Source of the DNA: JBCBDX01 sp039815825
Lineage (GTDB): Bacteria; Pseudomonadota; Alphaproteobacteria; Rhizobiales; Rhizobiaceae
Length of the DNA: 64,000 nucleotides
Assembly: GCA_039815825.1 (NCBI GenBank)
Contig: JBCBYO010000002.1
Span: 95,379-159,378, forward strand
Direction: 5' to 3'
Positions 1 to 9,167 of this stretch are shown here, one piece after another; within the stretch, counting starts at the first letter, position 1, and every line of letters begins with the position of its first letter. A program made the position numbers and the translations under genes. The notes beneath the pieces are model-generated. The model ran no database searches, had not been told where the DNA came from, and saw nothing but the letters and a program-made list of their open reading frames with translations.

Positions 1-2
1 CG

Positions 3-1082
3 GATAAACCGCTTCGGCGTGGTTGGACAACAGGTGCCTGCGCGACAGCGGCAACAAAAGCGGCGCTTGCAGCACTGTTGGAAGGCAAATTCCCCGACCC
101 CGTGACCATTACCCTGCCCAAAGGCGAGACGCCCAGCTTCGCCTTGGCTCACGAAGACTTGGGGAACGATCATGCCAAAGCCGGTATCATCAAAGACGCA
201 GGCGATGATCCGGATGTTACCCACGGAGCGATGATCATCGCGCAGGTACGGCGGACTAGGCCTGGCGCAGGTATCATCTTCAAAGCAGGAAGCGGCGTCG
301 GGATGGTCACAAAAAAGGGCCTACCGATCGAACCGGGAAAGCCTGCGATCAATCCGGTCCCACGTAAAATGATCCGCGAGGTAGTGGAGGAGATTGCCAA
401 CAAGCACGCCGTCGCACCCGACTTCGAAGTCACCATCTCAGTGCCCGGCGGCGAAGAACTGGCGCGCAAGACCTGGAACCCGCGCCTGGGCATCGTTGGC
501 GGCATATCAATCCTTGGCACGACAGGCGTTGTACATCCATTCTCTTGTGCGGCGTGGATACACTCCATCCATCGCGGCGTGGATGTCGCAAGAGCCGCAG
601 GATTGCAGCATGTGTTCGCCGCCACGGGGTCGACGTCAGAAGCAGCGCTTGTTCGCACCTTTTCACCTGACGAGATCGCCATGATCGATATGGGTGACTT
701 CGCGGGCGGGTTACTGAAATACCTGCGGGCGCACCCCATCCCTCGTCTGACGATTGCTGGCGGGTTTGCGAAAATGACGAAGCTTGCCCAAGGCTACCTT
801 GATCTTCACTCGTCGCGCAGCCAAGTCGATTTGGGCTTCCTTGCAACCCTTGCGCGCAAACGTGGCTTGACTCAACAATTGAGCTTGGCGATTCAAGCCG
901 CCAACACCGCCAAGGAAGCGCTTGAAATCGCACAGGAAAACCAAATCAACTTGGCAGGTGAAGTAGCAGATAAAGCAGCTGAATCAGCATTTGAAGTCGT
1001 CAAACAACAAGGTGTGCGAATCGACATCATCGTCGTCGATCGTAGTGGCGATTTACTAGCAAAGTCTTTCCGAGATGAATGA
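3..1082 (+). CDS. cbiD: Cobalt-precorrin-5B C1-methyltransferase CbiD, 5' end cut by window edge
   Basis: Catalyses SAM-dependent C1 methylation of the corrin ring in the cytoplasm, the job done by CobF in the classical aerobic pathway. The reading frame is open from base 3, so the true start is left of the window. The visible N-terminus contains RRGWTTGACATAATKAAL, the hallmark of CbiD, followed by VTITLPKGE and the glycine-rich HPFSCAAW region. An internal TTG at 78 would give a shorter protein but would discard the conserved WTTGACA segment, so I reject it. About 359 residues are visible, close to the usual family length. The stop overlaps the cobK start by 8 bp, which indicates co-transcription. 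Family assignment is firm; the exact start is not visible. Confidence 0.93.
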   Translation, partial: DKPLRRGWTTGACATAATKAALAALLEGKFPDPVTITLPKGETPSFALAHEDLGNDHAKAGIIKDAGDDPDVTHGAMIIAQVRRTRPGAGIIFKAGSGVGMVTKKGLPIEPGKPAINPVPRKMIREVVEEIANKHAVAPDFEVTISVPGGEELARKTWNPRLGIVGGISILGTTGVVHPFSCAAWIHSIHRGVDVARAAGLQHVFAATGSTSEAALVRTFSPDEIAMIDMGDFAGGLLKYLRAHPIPRLTIAGGFAKMTKLAQGYLDLHSSRSQVDLGFLATLARKRGLTQQLSLAIQAANTAKEALEIAQENQINLAGEVADKAAESAFEVVKQQGVRIDIIVVDRSGDLLAKSFRDE

Positions 1083-1764
1083 AAAGATTCTGATCCTCGG
1101 CGGGACTAAAGAAGCTGCACAGCTGGCTAAAGAGCTGGTCCTTGAGGTTGGCGAACATGCAGTCATCACCTCATTAGCAGGTCGCACGAAGGAACCCAAG
1201 CCGCTCGTGGGCAAGGTTCGCATTGGCGGATTCGGCGGCGTCGGGGGATTGGCTGACTACCTCGCCACAAACGCGATCAGTCGCGTAATTGATGCGACCC
1301 ATCCCTTTGCTGAACAGATCAGCGCAAATGCCGTCAAGGCATGCCAGCAAACGAAAACACCACTCGATGTACGCACAAGACAACCTTGGGAACGGCAGGC
1401 GAACGACAACTGGATTGAAGTTAGCAGCCTTCAAGAAGCGCGGGAACATATACCGGATGGCGCAACAGCGCTGCTGGCTATTGGCGCGCAGCATCTGAAC
1501 GTCTTTAATGGCTTGGACCGTGCCAAGCTGATCGCGCGTACGGTCGATGGCCGGCTACCTGAACATGATCAAACCATCCACAAGTGGATTAAAGGGGTTC
1601 CGTCCCTAAACCCTGACGATGAGCGAAAAATACTCGTCGAACACGCGGTGACACATATTATCTGCCGTAACTCTGGCGGCAAAGGCGCCTATGCCAAAAT
1701 CGAGGCAGCTCGAATCCTAGGGCTCCCAGTGATAATCGTTCAGCGCCAAACTGTTCACACTTAA
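1075..1764 (+). CDS. cobK: Precorrin-6A (cobalt-precorrin-6A) reductase CobK/CbiJ
   Basis: A 229-residue NAD(P)H-dependent reductase that reduces the C18-C19 double bond of precorrin-6A. The N-terminus ILILGGTKEAAQLA is the dinucleotide-binding start typical of CobK. The middle carries DATHPFAEQISANA and the C-terminus SGGKGAYAKIEAARILGLPV, both characteristic. The ATG at 1075 overlaps the end of cbiD by 8 bp, so the two genes are probably translationally coupled. Length matches the family (about 240 to 260 residues). A gap of roughly 80 bp separates it from the next plus-strand gene, which is not obviously part of the pathway. Confidence 0.93.
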   Translation: MNEKILILGGTKEAAQLAKELVLEVGEHAVITSLAGRTKEPKPLVGKVRIGGFGGVGGLADYLATNAISRVIDATHPFAEQISANAVKACQQTKTPLDVRTRQPWERQANDNWIEVSSLQEAREHIPDGATALLAIGAQHLNVFNGLDRAKLIARTVDGRLPEHDQTIHKWIKGVPSLNPDDERKILVEHAVTHIICRNSGGKGAYAKIEAARILGLPVIIVQRQTVHT

Positions 1765-1845
1765 TGGACAATAAGTTGCCAAATTAGTGGATTGTTTTGA
1801 CGGCACTTAAGGATCATGTCTCGTCTTCCACGCTGAGGACATATC

Positions 1846-2202
1846 ATGGAATTTATCAAACGCTACGGAATCTGGTGCCCAATCGTTCTAAGTGCGCTTG
1901 CCTTTGCCGCCGCAGGCACATTCAAACTCATGGGCACGCCCGAACTACATCAGTCTTTCGCATTGCTGGGCCTGCCGAGCTGGTTCGGTTACTTCATTGG
2001 AACGGCTGAGGTTGCAGGCGCGATCGGCTTATTGTTTGCACGTACACGGCTATTGGCCGCGATCGGTCTCGCAATCATCATGGTCGGCGCTGTCTACTTC
2101 CATGTCGCATTCACGCCTCTGGGCCAAACAGTACCAGCTTTGGTTCTCCTCGGTTTCATGCTGCTTATCGTGCACTACCAGCGCGGCCGAAACATCGCTT
2201 AG
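1846..2202 (+). CDS. DoxX-like small integral membrane protein
   Basis: A 118-residue protein with four hydrophobic segments (about residues 8-26, 44-62, 68-86 and 93-110), the layout of the DoxX / DoxX_2 family. Family members are small inner-membrane proteins linked in various bacteria to quinone-coupled oxidation or redox stress; none of that can be shown here. It starts with MEFIKRYGIW after an upstream purine-rich stretch (gctgagga). It follows cobK by about 80 bp on the same strand, so read-through is possible, but nothing ties it to cobalamin. A strong hairpin lies just downstream. The family is likely; the substrate is unknown. Confidence 0.75.
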   Translation: MEFIKRYGIWCPIVLSALAFAAAGTFKLMGTPELHQSFALLGLPSWFGYFIGTAEVAGAIGLLFARTRLLAAIGLAIIMVGAVYFHVAFTPLGQTVPALVLLGFMLLIVHYQRGRNIA

Positions 2203-2215
2203 CATGTTTTTCTTA

Positions 2216-2243
2216 TTGGCCCGCCGGAAATTTGGCGGGCCAA
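2216..2243. terminator. Perfect 10-bp inverted repeat between convergent genes
   Basis: TTGGCCCGCC pairs with GGCGGGCCAA around an 8-nt loop. It sits between the ends of the DoxX gene (+) and the DUF4139 gene (-), the expected place for a shared terminator. There is no clean T tract directly after the stem on either strand, so it may act as a factor-assisted or weak bidirectional terminator. Confidence 0.55.
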
Positions 2244-2256
2244 CAAAATCTGACTT

Positions 2257-3930
2257 TTATTGAACCTGGCTTATCTGCACGTCACCCGGCCAGGTAACGC
2301 GGTAGCCGACGCGAATGGTTTCCTCGCCGCCTACTGGCAAATCATAGTCGAACGCGAGCACCCCACGTTGCCCATCGACATCGGTCTCTGAAGCTTGGGT
2401 GCCTTCGCGCAATGCCTCAATTAAAATATCCTCGTGATCACTGACCGGAATTCGGTCAATAATCCGCACGGGCATCACAAAATCATGATTGTTGGCGATG
2501 CGGATGTCGGCGATCCGCATTTCTACGTTCGAAGAGACCAAAATACCGGTCTCGCCCGTTTTACGGTCACGCTCAACTCGCTCAACATGGATCCGATCAT
2601 CAGCACCAAAACCCAGCTGATGAGTTTCACCCGGCGTCAACAAAGGCATTTGACCGCGTCCAATATACGTACCGTCGCGGTTAAGAAGAACGTCACCTGG
2701 TAGATAGGTCAACTCACCGGCAAGCTCGAACTCGGCCATCAGATAAGCAGTTGGATCGAGGCGCGGAACGCTCAAGGCGCTAACATCGACAGACCATTGA
2801 TCAACACCAAGCAGGACAGACTTTGCTTCTTGGCTATTGGCGACACTAACTCGGTCAGCGATTTTATAACTGGCGTTAAAGCCACCTGTTTCCATCGCGC
2901 TCACTTCTTCTGCAATTGCCTGCGGCACCGGAGCCGCCTCGGCCATATCGGCACTTGTGCCGACGCCGCCAGCTTCCATGGACATGATCGTCGAGTTTTG
3001 ACGACGAACAAGCTTTTCGCTTCGATCGTACAAAACAGGAGGTTGTCGAACATCCAAAACGTTGGCTTGCAGTTGAGGGGCCTGGGTCGCAGCGGTTGGC
3101 CGGGCTGTCGACAATGTCAGCGCCACGTCATCCCAGCTTTCTTGCGTAGACTGTGTCACCAAAGCGCGCCGCTTGATGCCAATATCGATGTTCTCAACAC
3201 CATCTTCCAACGACAAGTTGGCATCATAAATCGCCCGCCAGCCAGCCTCCCGCACATTGTATTTTATATCAAAACCGGCATCCGCCTCGGCGGTGGCAGA
3301 AACGGCGATTTCCACAATCGTGCGCTCCTCGCGTTTGGGTGCCAGAAGCGAAAGCTGAGCACGCAACCGGTCGACTTCTTTTTGAGCCTCACGCTGCGCC
3401 ACTCGCGTTGCGGACTTTTGCTTGCTTAACGTGGCAAGCTCATCGGCAACAACGGAGAGCGTATCAGACAATGCTGAACCGGAAACGGCCATAGCGCCGA
3501 TCCCTTCACCAGACGACTTTTGAACCAACAGCTGCAATAAGTCTCGACGAACCTGGATATCCGCCTGCTCTTGGTTCAGTGATCCCAGAAGATCATCGAG
3601 CTCCTCCAACCGCGATTCCAGCCTTTGGCGATCAGCATCGGTCCCGCCACTAGCAACGATCACCGTGCGCACATCGACACCAATAATAGACAGTTGCGCC
3701 GTTGCTGAACCCGTTACCCGAACACTTGCGGGGTCAATGTTGGCAGGCAAATCGTCAATGACAACGACATGGTCCCCGGCGCTGATGTCGAGGACGGACT
3801 TACGCGTAACTTGTGCGCCGGTTGGGAACACCGTCACTGCGTCAATCTTGCTGTCAGGCTCAAATGTTGCCGCCATAACATTTGGAACAGCTGCCGATGC
3901 CATCAGCGCGGCAAGAAGTAATCGTGTCAT
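2257..3930 (-). CDS. Secreted DUF4139 (DUF4140 N-terminal) domain protein
   Basis: A 557-residue protein with a Sec signal peptide (residues 1-21, ending near VMAAT). Residues 25-130 match the DUF4140 type (VTVFPTGAQVTR and a following acidic patch). A predicted coiled coil follows at about 95-200, rich in Glu, Gln and Arg. The C-terminal half is a DUF4139 beta-rich domain (YNVREAGWRAIYDANL, ending in a VGYRVTWP segment). Such proteins are often annotated 'mucoidy inhibitor MuiA family', but their biochemical role is not established. The start is supported by GGAG eight bases upstream of the ATG. It is transcribed alone, convergent with DoxX, and separated by about 100 bp from cobM, so it could receive read-through from the cob operon. 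Confidence 0.8.
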   Translation of the reverse strand: MTRLLLAALMASAAVPNVMAATFEPDSKIDAVTVFPTGAQVTRKSVLDISAGDHVVVIDDLPANIDPASVRVTGSATAQLSIIGVDVRTVIVASGGTDADRQRLESRLEELDDLLGSLNQEQADIQVRRDLLQLLVQKSSGEGIGAMAVSGSALSDTLSVVADELATLSKQKSATRVAQREAQKEVDRLRAQLSLLAPKREERTIVEIAVSATAEADAGFDIKYNVREAGWRAIYDANLSLEDGVENIDIGIKRRALVTQSTQESWDDVALTLSTARPTAATQAPQLQANVLDVRQPPVLYDRSEKLVRRQNSTIMSMEAGGVGTSADMAEAAPVPQAIAEEVSAMETGGFNASYKIADRVSVANSQEAKSVLLGVDQWSVDVSALSVPRLDPTAYLMAEFELAGELTYLPGDVLLNRDGTYIGRGQMPLLTPGETHQLGFGADDRIHVERVERDRKTGETGILVSSNVEMRIADIRIANNHDFVMPVRIIDRIPVSDHEDILIEALREGTQASETDVDGQRGVLAFDYDLPVGGEETIRVGYRVTWPGDVQISQVQ

Positions 3931-4038
3931 TTCAATGTCTCCAATTGAATAGGAGCGCTATCAGTTGGACCAAAACATGGCCGTAAAACGACACTTCACC
4001 GAATATTTCGATATTTCATAACGAGCGAGCACAAGGCC

Positions 4039-4815
4039 TTACGCGCGATTCGCCTTCTTGCCCACGTTTCGCAGCACATGGCTGAAGTCGGCATTGTAGA
4101 GATCGCTATCGCGGAAAGTAACCTCGCCGAATACCTTGCCAACCAACACCAGTGCAGTGCGTGTGATCTTAGCTTTGCGCACTTCCTGTTTCATCTCTGC
4201 AAGAGTGGTACGAATGTAGAGCTCATCCGGCCAAGTTGCGCGGTAAGCAATAACGACTGGGCAATCAGCGCCATAATAAGGTTCAAGCGCGTTAAAGATG
4301 TAATCCAGGTTTCGGATCGACAAATGGATCGCCAACGTCGCCTTGGACTGGCCGAGTATTTCCAACTGCTCGCCTTCGGGCATGGACGACGCCTTCATCC
4401 CCGTGCGAGTCGCTATCACGGTTTGCGCAATCTCAGGCAATGTGAGTTCGTTTTTTAACTGCGCAGCGGCGGCGGCAAACGCGGGCACGCCCGGCGTGAC
4501 ATCATAATCAATTCCAGCAGTATCAAGCCGTCGCATCTGTTCGGCTACCGCGCCGTAGATGGAAGGGTCGCCGGAATGAACGCGCGCCACGTCTTTACCC
4601 TCACGATGGGCCTGCTCGATAACTTCCATGATCTGATCTAAATGCATGGGTGCGGTGTCCATAACAAGCGCATCATCAGGCGCAGCCTTGACAATTTCTT
4701 CTGGAACAAGGGAACCGGCATAAAGGCAAACCGGACAGTTTTCGATTAGGCGAAGACCGCGCACCGTAATCAAATCGGGCGCGCCGGGCCCAGCGCCAAT
4801 AAAGTGAACTGTCAT
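4039..4815 (-). CDS. cobM: Precorrin-4 C11-methyltransferase CobM
   Basis: A 258-residue SAM-dependent tetrapyrrole methylase that methylates C11 of (cobalt-)precorrin-4. The protein opens with VHFIGAGPGAPDLITVRG, the family loop that binds SAM, and contains VARVHSGDPSIYGAVAEQ, VTPGVPAFAAAAA and a C-terminal TALVLVGKVFG segment, all typical of CobM/CbiF. The start ATG overlaps the stop of the cbiG-cobJ fusion by 4 bp (ATGA), implying translational coupling. It is the last gene of the minus-strand cob run that begins near 11.3 kb. Assignment is firm. Confidence 0.95.
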   Translation of the reverse strand: MTVHFIGAGPGAPDLITVRGLRLIENCPVCLYAGSLVPEEIVKAAPDDALVMDTAPMHLDQIMEVIEQAHREGKDVARVHSGDPSIYGAVAEQMRRLDTAGIDYDVTPGVPAFAAAAAQLKNELTLPEIAQTVIATRTGMKASSMPEGEQLEILGQSKATLAIHLSIRNLDYIFNALEPYYGADCPVVIAYRATWPDELYIRTTLAEMKQEVRKAKITRTALVLVGKVFGEVTFRDSDLYNADFSHVLRNVGKKANRA

Positions 4816-6635
4816 TGCATTTTCGTCCCTTGTTTACCGCTATAACCACGCGGGGTGTAAACCCATTCACAGCCATCACCGGTTTTGACCGTGCGGCTGT
4901 CTGATGACCCGACAATCACCACCGTCAGCATGTCGACATCATCCACCTGCAAGTCACCAAGCGGAACAAGTCTTACCGTCTCGCCTTCCCGGCCCAAATT
5001 CGTCGCCAACACAACCGGCGTATCAGGCGGCCGGTGGTTCAACAATTCATCGCGGGCCCACGCCAATTGCGTGCGGCGCTTTTTTGATACGGGGTTATAA
5101 AAGGCGATGACAAAATCGCCCTCACCCGCCGCCCGCACGCGACGTTGAATATCATCCCAAGGCGTCAACAAATCAGATAGCGAGATCGTGCAAAAGTCAT
5201 GCCCCAGCGGCGCACCGGCGCGCGCAGCCGCACCTTGCAGAGCGGAGATGCCCGGCGCATTGACAACCTCAATACGCTTGGCCGCGTCTGACACGCCGTC
5301 TTTCTCGATGAGTTCATAGACCAGCGTTGCCATAGCATAGATACCGGCATCGCCAGAACAGACGAGCGCGACCGTCTTGCCGGTGCCCGCTAACTCCATG
5401 GCGTGACGGACACGATCCTCTTCCTTACCAAGGTTGAAATCATGACGCGTCTTCCTGCTCGAGATGTCTTCAATCAAATCCAGGTAGAGCGAATAACCGA
5501 CAAGATCGGTGGCCTGCCCGATCATTCGGGTGACCTCGGGCGAGCGCCAACCAGAACTGCCCGGGCCTATGCCAACGACGTACAGGACACCGCGTCCCCG
5601 ACCCGGTAGATCGGATTTCACAAATGGCGACGGCGCCCGGGCAATCGCCACCGTCGCGCGGGTAGATTTGGTCTTGGCAACGATCAAAGAACCATCTGGT
5701 CCTGCTGCCGCCAGCGCCGAACCCTCGGCGACACCATGGCATCCCACTTCCTTGAAAACCACATCCGATGGAGTTGCCAGACGCGGCGTCTCAGCTTCAA
5801 GCGTCGGCGCATCGAAGAGCTGAAGTGGTGCGTTGAGCCAGCGCGCAACCTCATTAATCGCGGTCTCGTCAGCCTTAAGGTCGATTGAACATACGCAGCC
5901 AACCGATTCTTTTGCCAAGGAATTTTCCGCTAGAACTTGTTGAATCAAATTCTGAACTTCCGTTAAGGAAGCGCCGCGCTCGCAACCAATCCCAAGCGTC
6001 AAATTCCTGGGGTGATAGACCAACCGACTAGGTCCGCCGACCACATCGCCATCCGTCACAATAATTTCGTGGGTCGCACCATCGGAGACCGGCAGCTCGG
6101 TGCCGGAAAGCCAATCGGCATCACCGCTCAACTTCACATATGCACCCGCCACCAAGTCCGCCATAAAGACTTTTGCATCGCCCGGATTGGCCAAAACATA
6201 GCCTTCGGGCGGCGCGTCCAAGGCAACTCCAAAACGGACATCACCCGCCGTGGTAATCGAAGCATCGACGTTAAAAGAAGCCGCGATAGTGCGTGCCAAA
6301 TCATTGGCGCCATGATGCCCTCCCAGCAGCGGCACCACCGCGCTACCGTCGTCCGCGATTGCGACAACAGGTGGCCCACTTTGCTTGTCATCGAGTACCG
6401 GCGCGAGAAGACGAATGATGGCGCCAGAAGCCATGACTGCGATGATCGGCACGCCGCTTTGAAAAAGGGCCTGCATATGCGGCTTTGCCGCATCGAATAG
6501 GTGAAGGTCCGCGTTCCCCTCTGAAAAGCGGGAACCCAGAGCATGGATCGCACCGCCCACTGAAGTTTGGATTTTCCGCGCTACATTGAGCGCGCTGGGT
6601 GATAAAATGATGATGGCGGGAACAGTGGTCTTCAA
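4812..6635 (-). CDS. cbiG-cobJ: CbiG-CobJ fusion: cobalt-precorrin-5A hydrolase plus precorrin-3B C17-methyltransferase
   Basis: A 607-residue two-function protein. Residues 1 to about 340 are a complete CbiG: an N-terminal domain with VMASGAIIRLLAPVLDDK, a middle segment with GGHHGANDLARTIA, and a CobE-like C-terminal domain with LGIGCERGASLTEVQ and CSIDLKADETA. After a short linker (about 345-350), residues 351-607 form a CobJ/CbiH methylase with VVGIGPGSSGWRSPE, VALVCSGDAGIYAMA and DFVIAFYNPVSKKR. CbiG opens the ring-A lactone in the cobalt-early route, and CobJ contracts the ring and methylates C17. The gene overlaps cobI and cobM by 4 bp on either side. A full CbiG rather than only the CobE part is notable next to CobN. 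Confidence 0.93.
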   Translation of the reverse strand: MKTTVPAIIILSPSALNVARKIQTSVGGAIHALGSRFSEGNADLHLFDAAKPHMQALFQSGVPIIAVMASGAIIRLLAPVLDDKQSGPPVVAIADDGSAVVPLLGGHHGANDLARTIAASFNVDASITTAGDVRFGVALDAPPEGYVLANPGDAKVFMADLVAGAYVKLSGDADWLSGTELPVSDGATHEIIVTDGDVVGGPSRLVYHPRNLTLGIGCERGASLTEVQNLIQQVLAENSLAKESVGCVCSIDLKADETAINEVARWLNAPLQLFDAPTLEAETPRLATPSDVVFKEVGCHGVAEGSALAAAGPDGSLIVAKTKSTRATVAIARAPSPFVKSDLPGRGRGVLYVVGIGPGSSGWRSPEVTRMIGQATDLVGYSLYLDLIEDISSRKTRHDFNLGKEEDRVRHAMELAGTGKTVALVCSGDAGIYAMATLVYELIEKDGVSDAAKRIEVVNAPGISALQGAAARAGAPLGHDFCTISLSDLLTPWDDIQRRVRAAGEGDFVIAFYNPVSKKRRTQLAWARDELLNHRPPDTPVVLATNLGREGETVRLVPLGDLQVDDVDMLTVVIVGSSDSRTVKTGDGCEWVYTPRGYSGKQGTKMQ

Positions 6636-7348
6636 ACGTCCGCCCTTTGCGTTTTTCGTTGGACAATAATCATCGAGAAATATGGCACGTTCCGCTCACC
6701 CAGCTCGGCCAGCGGACACGTAAACTCAGCGCCATCAATTGTCACCCGCTCCGCATAGTGAGCGCAATCAAGCAGGCTCATCTCGTCCAGCAAGGCAATG
6801 ATACGCTTGGCGTGTCGGCCCACCTTCATGATCACCGTGACATCAGCTGCTTCGATTTGCGCACGCAATGAAGCGTCCTCATTCGGGCCGGGAACAACCG
6901 TGAGAACATCATTACGGGAGACGAGCGGGAGGCCGAGCACCGCCGAACTGGCGAGGGGCGAGGTCACGCCCGGCACCACCTCACAATGATACCGATCTGC
7001 CAACCGGTCATGCACATACATGTAGGACCCATAGAAAAATGGATCGCCTTCACACAAAAGAACCACGTCCTTGCCTGCATCAAGCTGTGACGCAATTTCC
7101 GCAGCGGCACGGTCATAGACCTCCGCAGCCGGATAGCGTTCCGAGCGCATCGGTATAATGATCGGTATCTCAATCTTACCGGGATGCAGCATGTCGCTGA
7201 CAATCGAACGGGCAAAGCTTTCACCACTATCAGGTGCCGGATAAGCAATCACCGGCGCACCCGTGATCAAGCGAAATGCGCGTAACGTAATCAAGTCGGG
7301 CGCGCCGGGTCCAACACCGACGCCGTGGAGCGTACCGGGCACCATCAT
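6632..7348 (-). CDS. cobI: Precorrin-2 C20-methyltransferase CobI/CbiL
   Basis: A roughly 238-residue SAM-dependent methylase acting on C20 of precorrin-2 or its cobalt form. GTLHGVGVGPGAPDLITLRA at the N-terminus is the SAM-binding loop; VVLLCEGDPFFYGSYMYV and VVPGVTSPLASSA follow, and TVIMKVGRH lies in the middle. The open frame extends upstream to 7396, but the ATG at 7348 overlaps the cobL stop by exactly 4 bp (ATGA). That matches the coupling seen at the neighbouring junctions and gives the normal family length, so I chose it. Confidence 0.93.
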   Translation of the reverse strand: MMVPGTLHGVGVGPGAPDLITLRAFRLITGAPVIAYPAPDSGESFARSIVSDMLHPGKIEIPIIIPMRSERYPAAEVYDRAAAEIASQLDAGKDVVLLCEGDPFFYGSYMYVHDRLADRYHCEVVPGVTSPLASSAVLGLPLVSRNDVLTVVPGPNEDASLRAQIEAADVTVIMKVGRHAKRIIALLDEMSLLDCAHYAERVTIDGAEFTCPLAELGERNVPYFSMIIVQRKTQRADV

Positions 7349-8547
7349 TGTCGCTTTTCCCAGTACCATTGCGTGACCGGCATGGACGGCTTCCAACCGT
7401 GAAAAGGACCAACGGGCGTCGCGGCCTCAACGGAGATGCGTTGCAATTCACCACCATGCTTTTCGAAAGCGGCTAGTAATACCGCTTCGCTTTCCAGTGT
7501 CACCGCATGGGCCACGAGCCGACCAAAGGGTGTCATCGCATCGAGACAAACGTCGATGGTTTTTTCTTCCAGACCGCCACCGATGAAAACTGCATCTGGC
7601 GATGGTTGACCGTCAAGGCAATCCGGCGCGGTGCCATCGATCAATTGTAGCTTCGGCGTGCCAAGCTGCAACGCGTTCTGTAGCGCCATTGCCCGGCGAT
7701 CCACTTTCGGCTCAAAACCGATAGCCATCGCCTCCGGCGCACCGCGCATCCACTCCACCGCGATTGAGCCACAGCCGCAGCCAATATCCCAAAGCAAGTG
7801 CCCGCGCAGCGGCAGCAACTTCGCAAGCGCGAGTGCCCGCGCGGTGCGTTTGGTCATCTTGCCATCATGAACAAAGGCGTCGTCCGGCAGCCCGGCCCGG
7901 GGCAGTATCTGCGCATCGCTCGAAGCGACACACTCAACCGCCAGCGTATGAAAATCGGGCACATCGGCGTGGGCGTTATCCGCGACCATCTCGATCCGCT
8001 GCTCGCTCGGGCCGCCGAGCGCTGCCAACACATGCAGGTATGATCCGCCAAACCCACGCTCACGCAACAGCGCAGCCACGTCAGTCACCGATGTGCGATC
8101 TTTGGTCAAAACCAAAAGACGGGCTCCCGGCGCAAAGTAGGGCACAATCTGCTCTGTCGCCCGGCCATGCACCGTCAATGTTTCAACATCAGCCAACGAC
8201 CAACCCATGCGGGCGGCGGCCCACTGAAAAGCCGATAGCTGCGGATGAAACACAATCTCCTGCGCATCAATCGACTTGAGGATACGGGCACCGACGGAAT
8301 ACCAAAGCGGATCGCCCGTCACGAGCACCACAACACGCTTGCCTTTTTGCGCGCAAATAACATCGATCATCGCGTCAAACGGTGACGGCCAGGCAAGGCG
8401 CTCGGCCTTTGTGTTAGAGGTGAGCGCATGATGCCGATCACCACCGATGATCACTTCGGCATCGGCCACCAAACCACGCGCGATTTTGGACAGGCCATCA
8501 AGCCCATCTTCGCCGATACCGATAATGTGCAGCCAAGGATCACTCAT
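7345..8547 (-). CDS. cobL: Precorrin-6Y C5,C15-methyltransferase (decarboxylating) CobL
   Basis: A 400-residue fusion of the CbiE and CbiT activities. Residues 1-200 are a tetrapyrrole methylase (LHIIGIGEDGLDGLS, VVVLVTGDPLWYSVGARI). Residues about 215-400 are a class I methyltransferase (GHLLWDIGCGCGSIAVEWMR, the SAM-binding loop, then GAPEAMAIGFEPK and DAVFIGGGLEE) that methylates C15 and removes the ring-C acetate carboxyl. Both ends overlap neighbours by 4 bp (cobH upstream, cobI downstream). Length is typical of alphaproteobacterial CobL. Confidence 0.95.
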   Translation of the reverse strand: MSDPWLHIIGIGEDGLDGLSKIARGLVADAEVIIGGDRHHALTSNTKAERLAWPSPFDAMIDVICAQKGKRVVVLVTGDPLWYSVGARILKSIDAQEIVFHPQLSAFQWAAARMGWSLADVETLTVHGRATEQIVPYFAPGARLLVLTKDRTSVTDVAALLRERGFGGSYLHVLAALGGPSEQRIEMVADNAHADVPDFHTLAVECVASSDAQILPRAGLPDDAFVHDGKMTKRTARALALAKLLPLRGHLLWDIGCGCGSIAVEWMRGAPEAMAIGFEPKVDRRAMALQNALQLGTPKLQLIDGTAPDCLDGQPSPDAVFIGGGLEEKTIDVCLDAMTPFGRLVAHAVTLESEAVLLAAFEKHGGELQRISVEAATPVGPFHGWKPSMPVTQWYWEKRQ

Positions 8548-9167
8548 TTCAGCTGCCCCGCCAAAGCGTTGACGACCGACGATGCCATCGCACTGCCGCC
8601 ACGGCGGCCGTGAACGGTGATGAATTGGCTGCCGCGCGGATTCTCCGCCAGCGCTTCTTTACTCTCAATGGCACCGACAAAGCCAACTGGAATGCCGACA
8701 ATAAGCGCCGGTTTTCCGGCGCCTTCATCGATCCGCTCAAGCAACCTGAAAAGCGCTGTCGGCGCATTGCCGATCACACATATCGAACCATCCAAATTTT
8801 CCCAAAGCTCGACGGCCGCGGCGCTACGCGTGGTTTGCATGCGCTTGCCCAGCTCGGCAGCGCGCGGATCGTTGAGGGTACAAACCAGTGAACAATCATC
8901 GGGCAAGGCACTGGTGATAATCCCAGCCTTAACCATCTCGACATCGCAGTAAATAGCGCACCCGGACCGAACACCGGCAAGACCAGCTTCGGCAGCGCCG
9001 TCACTGAACGCGAGATCATCAACAATGTCGGTCAAACCACAGGCGTGGATCAGTCGGGTGACAACACGCGCCATCGGCGCAGAATAGGTAGACAGATCAA
9101 CTTCGTGCTCAATGGTGGCAAAGGATTGCGCATAAATGGCAGCAGGATCGCGAAGATATTCACTCAT
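8544..9167 (-). CDS. cobH: Precorrin-8X methylmutase CobH/CbiC
   Basis: A 207-residue isomerase that moves a methyl group from C11 to C12 to give hydrogenobyrinate or its cobalt form. Family features are YLRDPAAIYAQSFATI near the N-terminus, the conserved AMARVVTRLIHACG-like stretch containing the catalytic-region histidine, VIGNAPTALFRLLE, and the C-terminal GRRGGSAMASSVVNALA. The frame is open up to 9194, but the ATG at 9167 forms an ATGA overlap with the upstream gene's stop and starts at the conserved MSEYLRDP, so I selected it. Confidence 0.94.
   Translation of the reverse strand: MSEYLRDPAAIYAQSFATIEHEVDLSTYSAPMARVVTRLIHACGLTDIVDDLAFSDGAAEAGLAGVRSGCAIYCDVEMVKAGIITSALPDDCSLVCTLNDPRAAELGKRMQTTRSAAAVELWENLDGSICVIGNAPTALFRLLERIDEGAGKPALIVGIPVGFVGAIESKEALAENPRGSQFITVHGRRGGSAMASSVVNALAGQLK

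Noticed and set aside
170..739. Long minus-strand open frame inside cbiD
   Set aside because: It lies antisense to a strongly conserved enzyme, and its translation has no family motifs; it is a codon-bias shadow.
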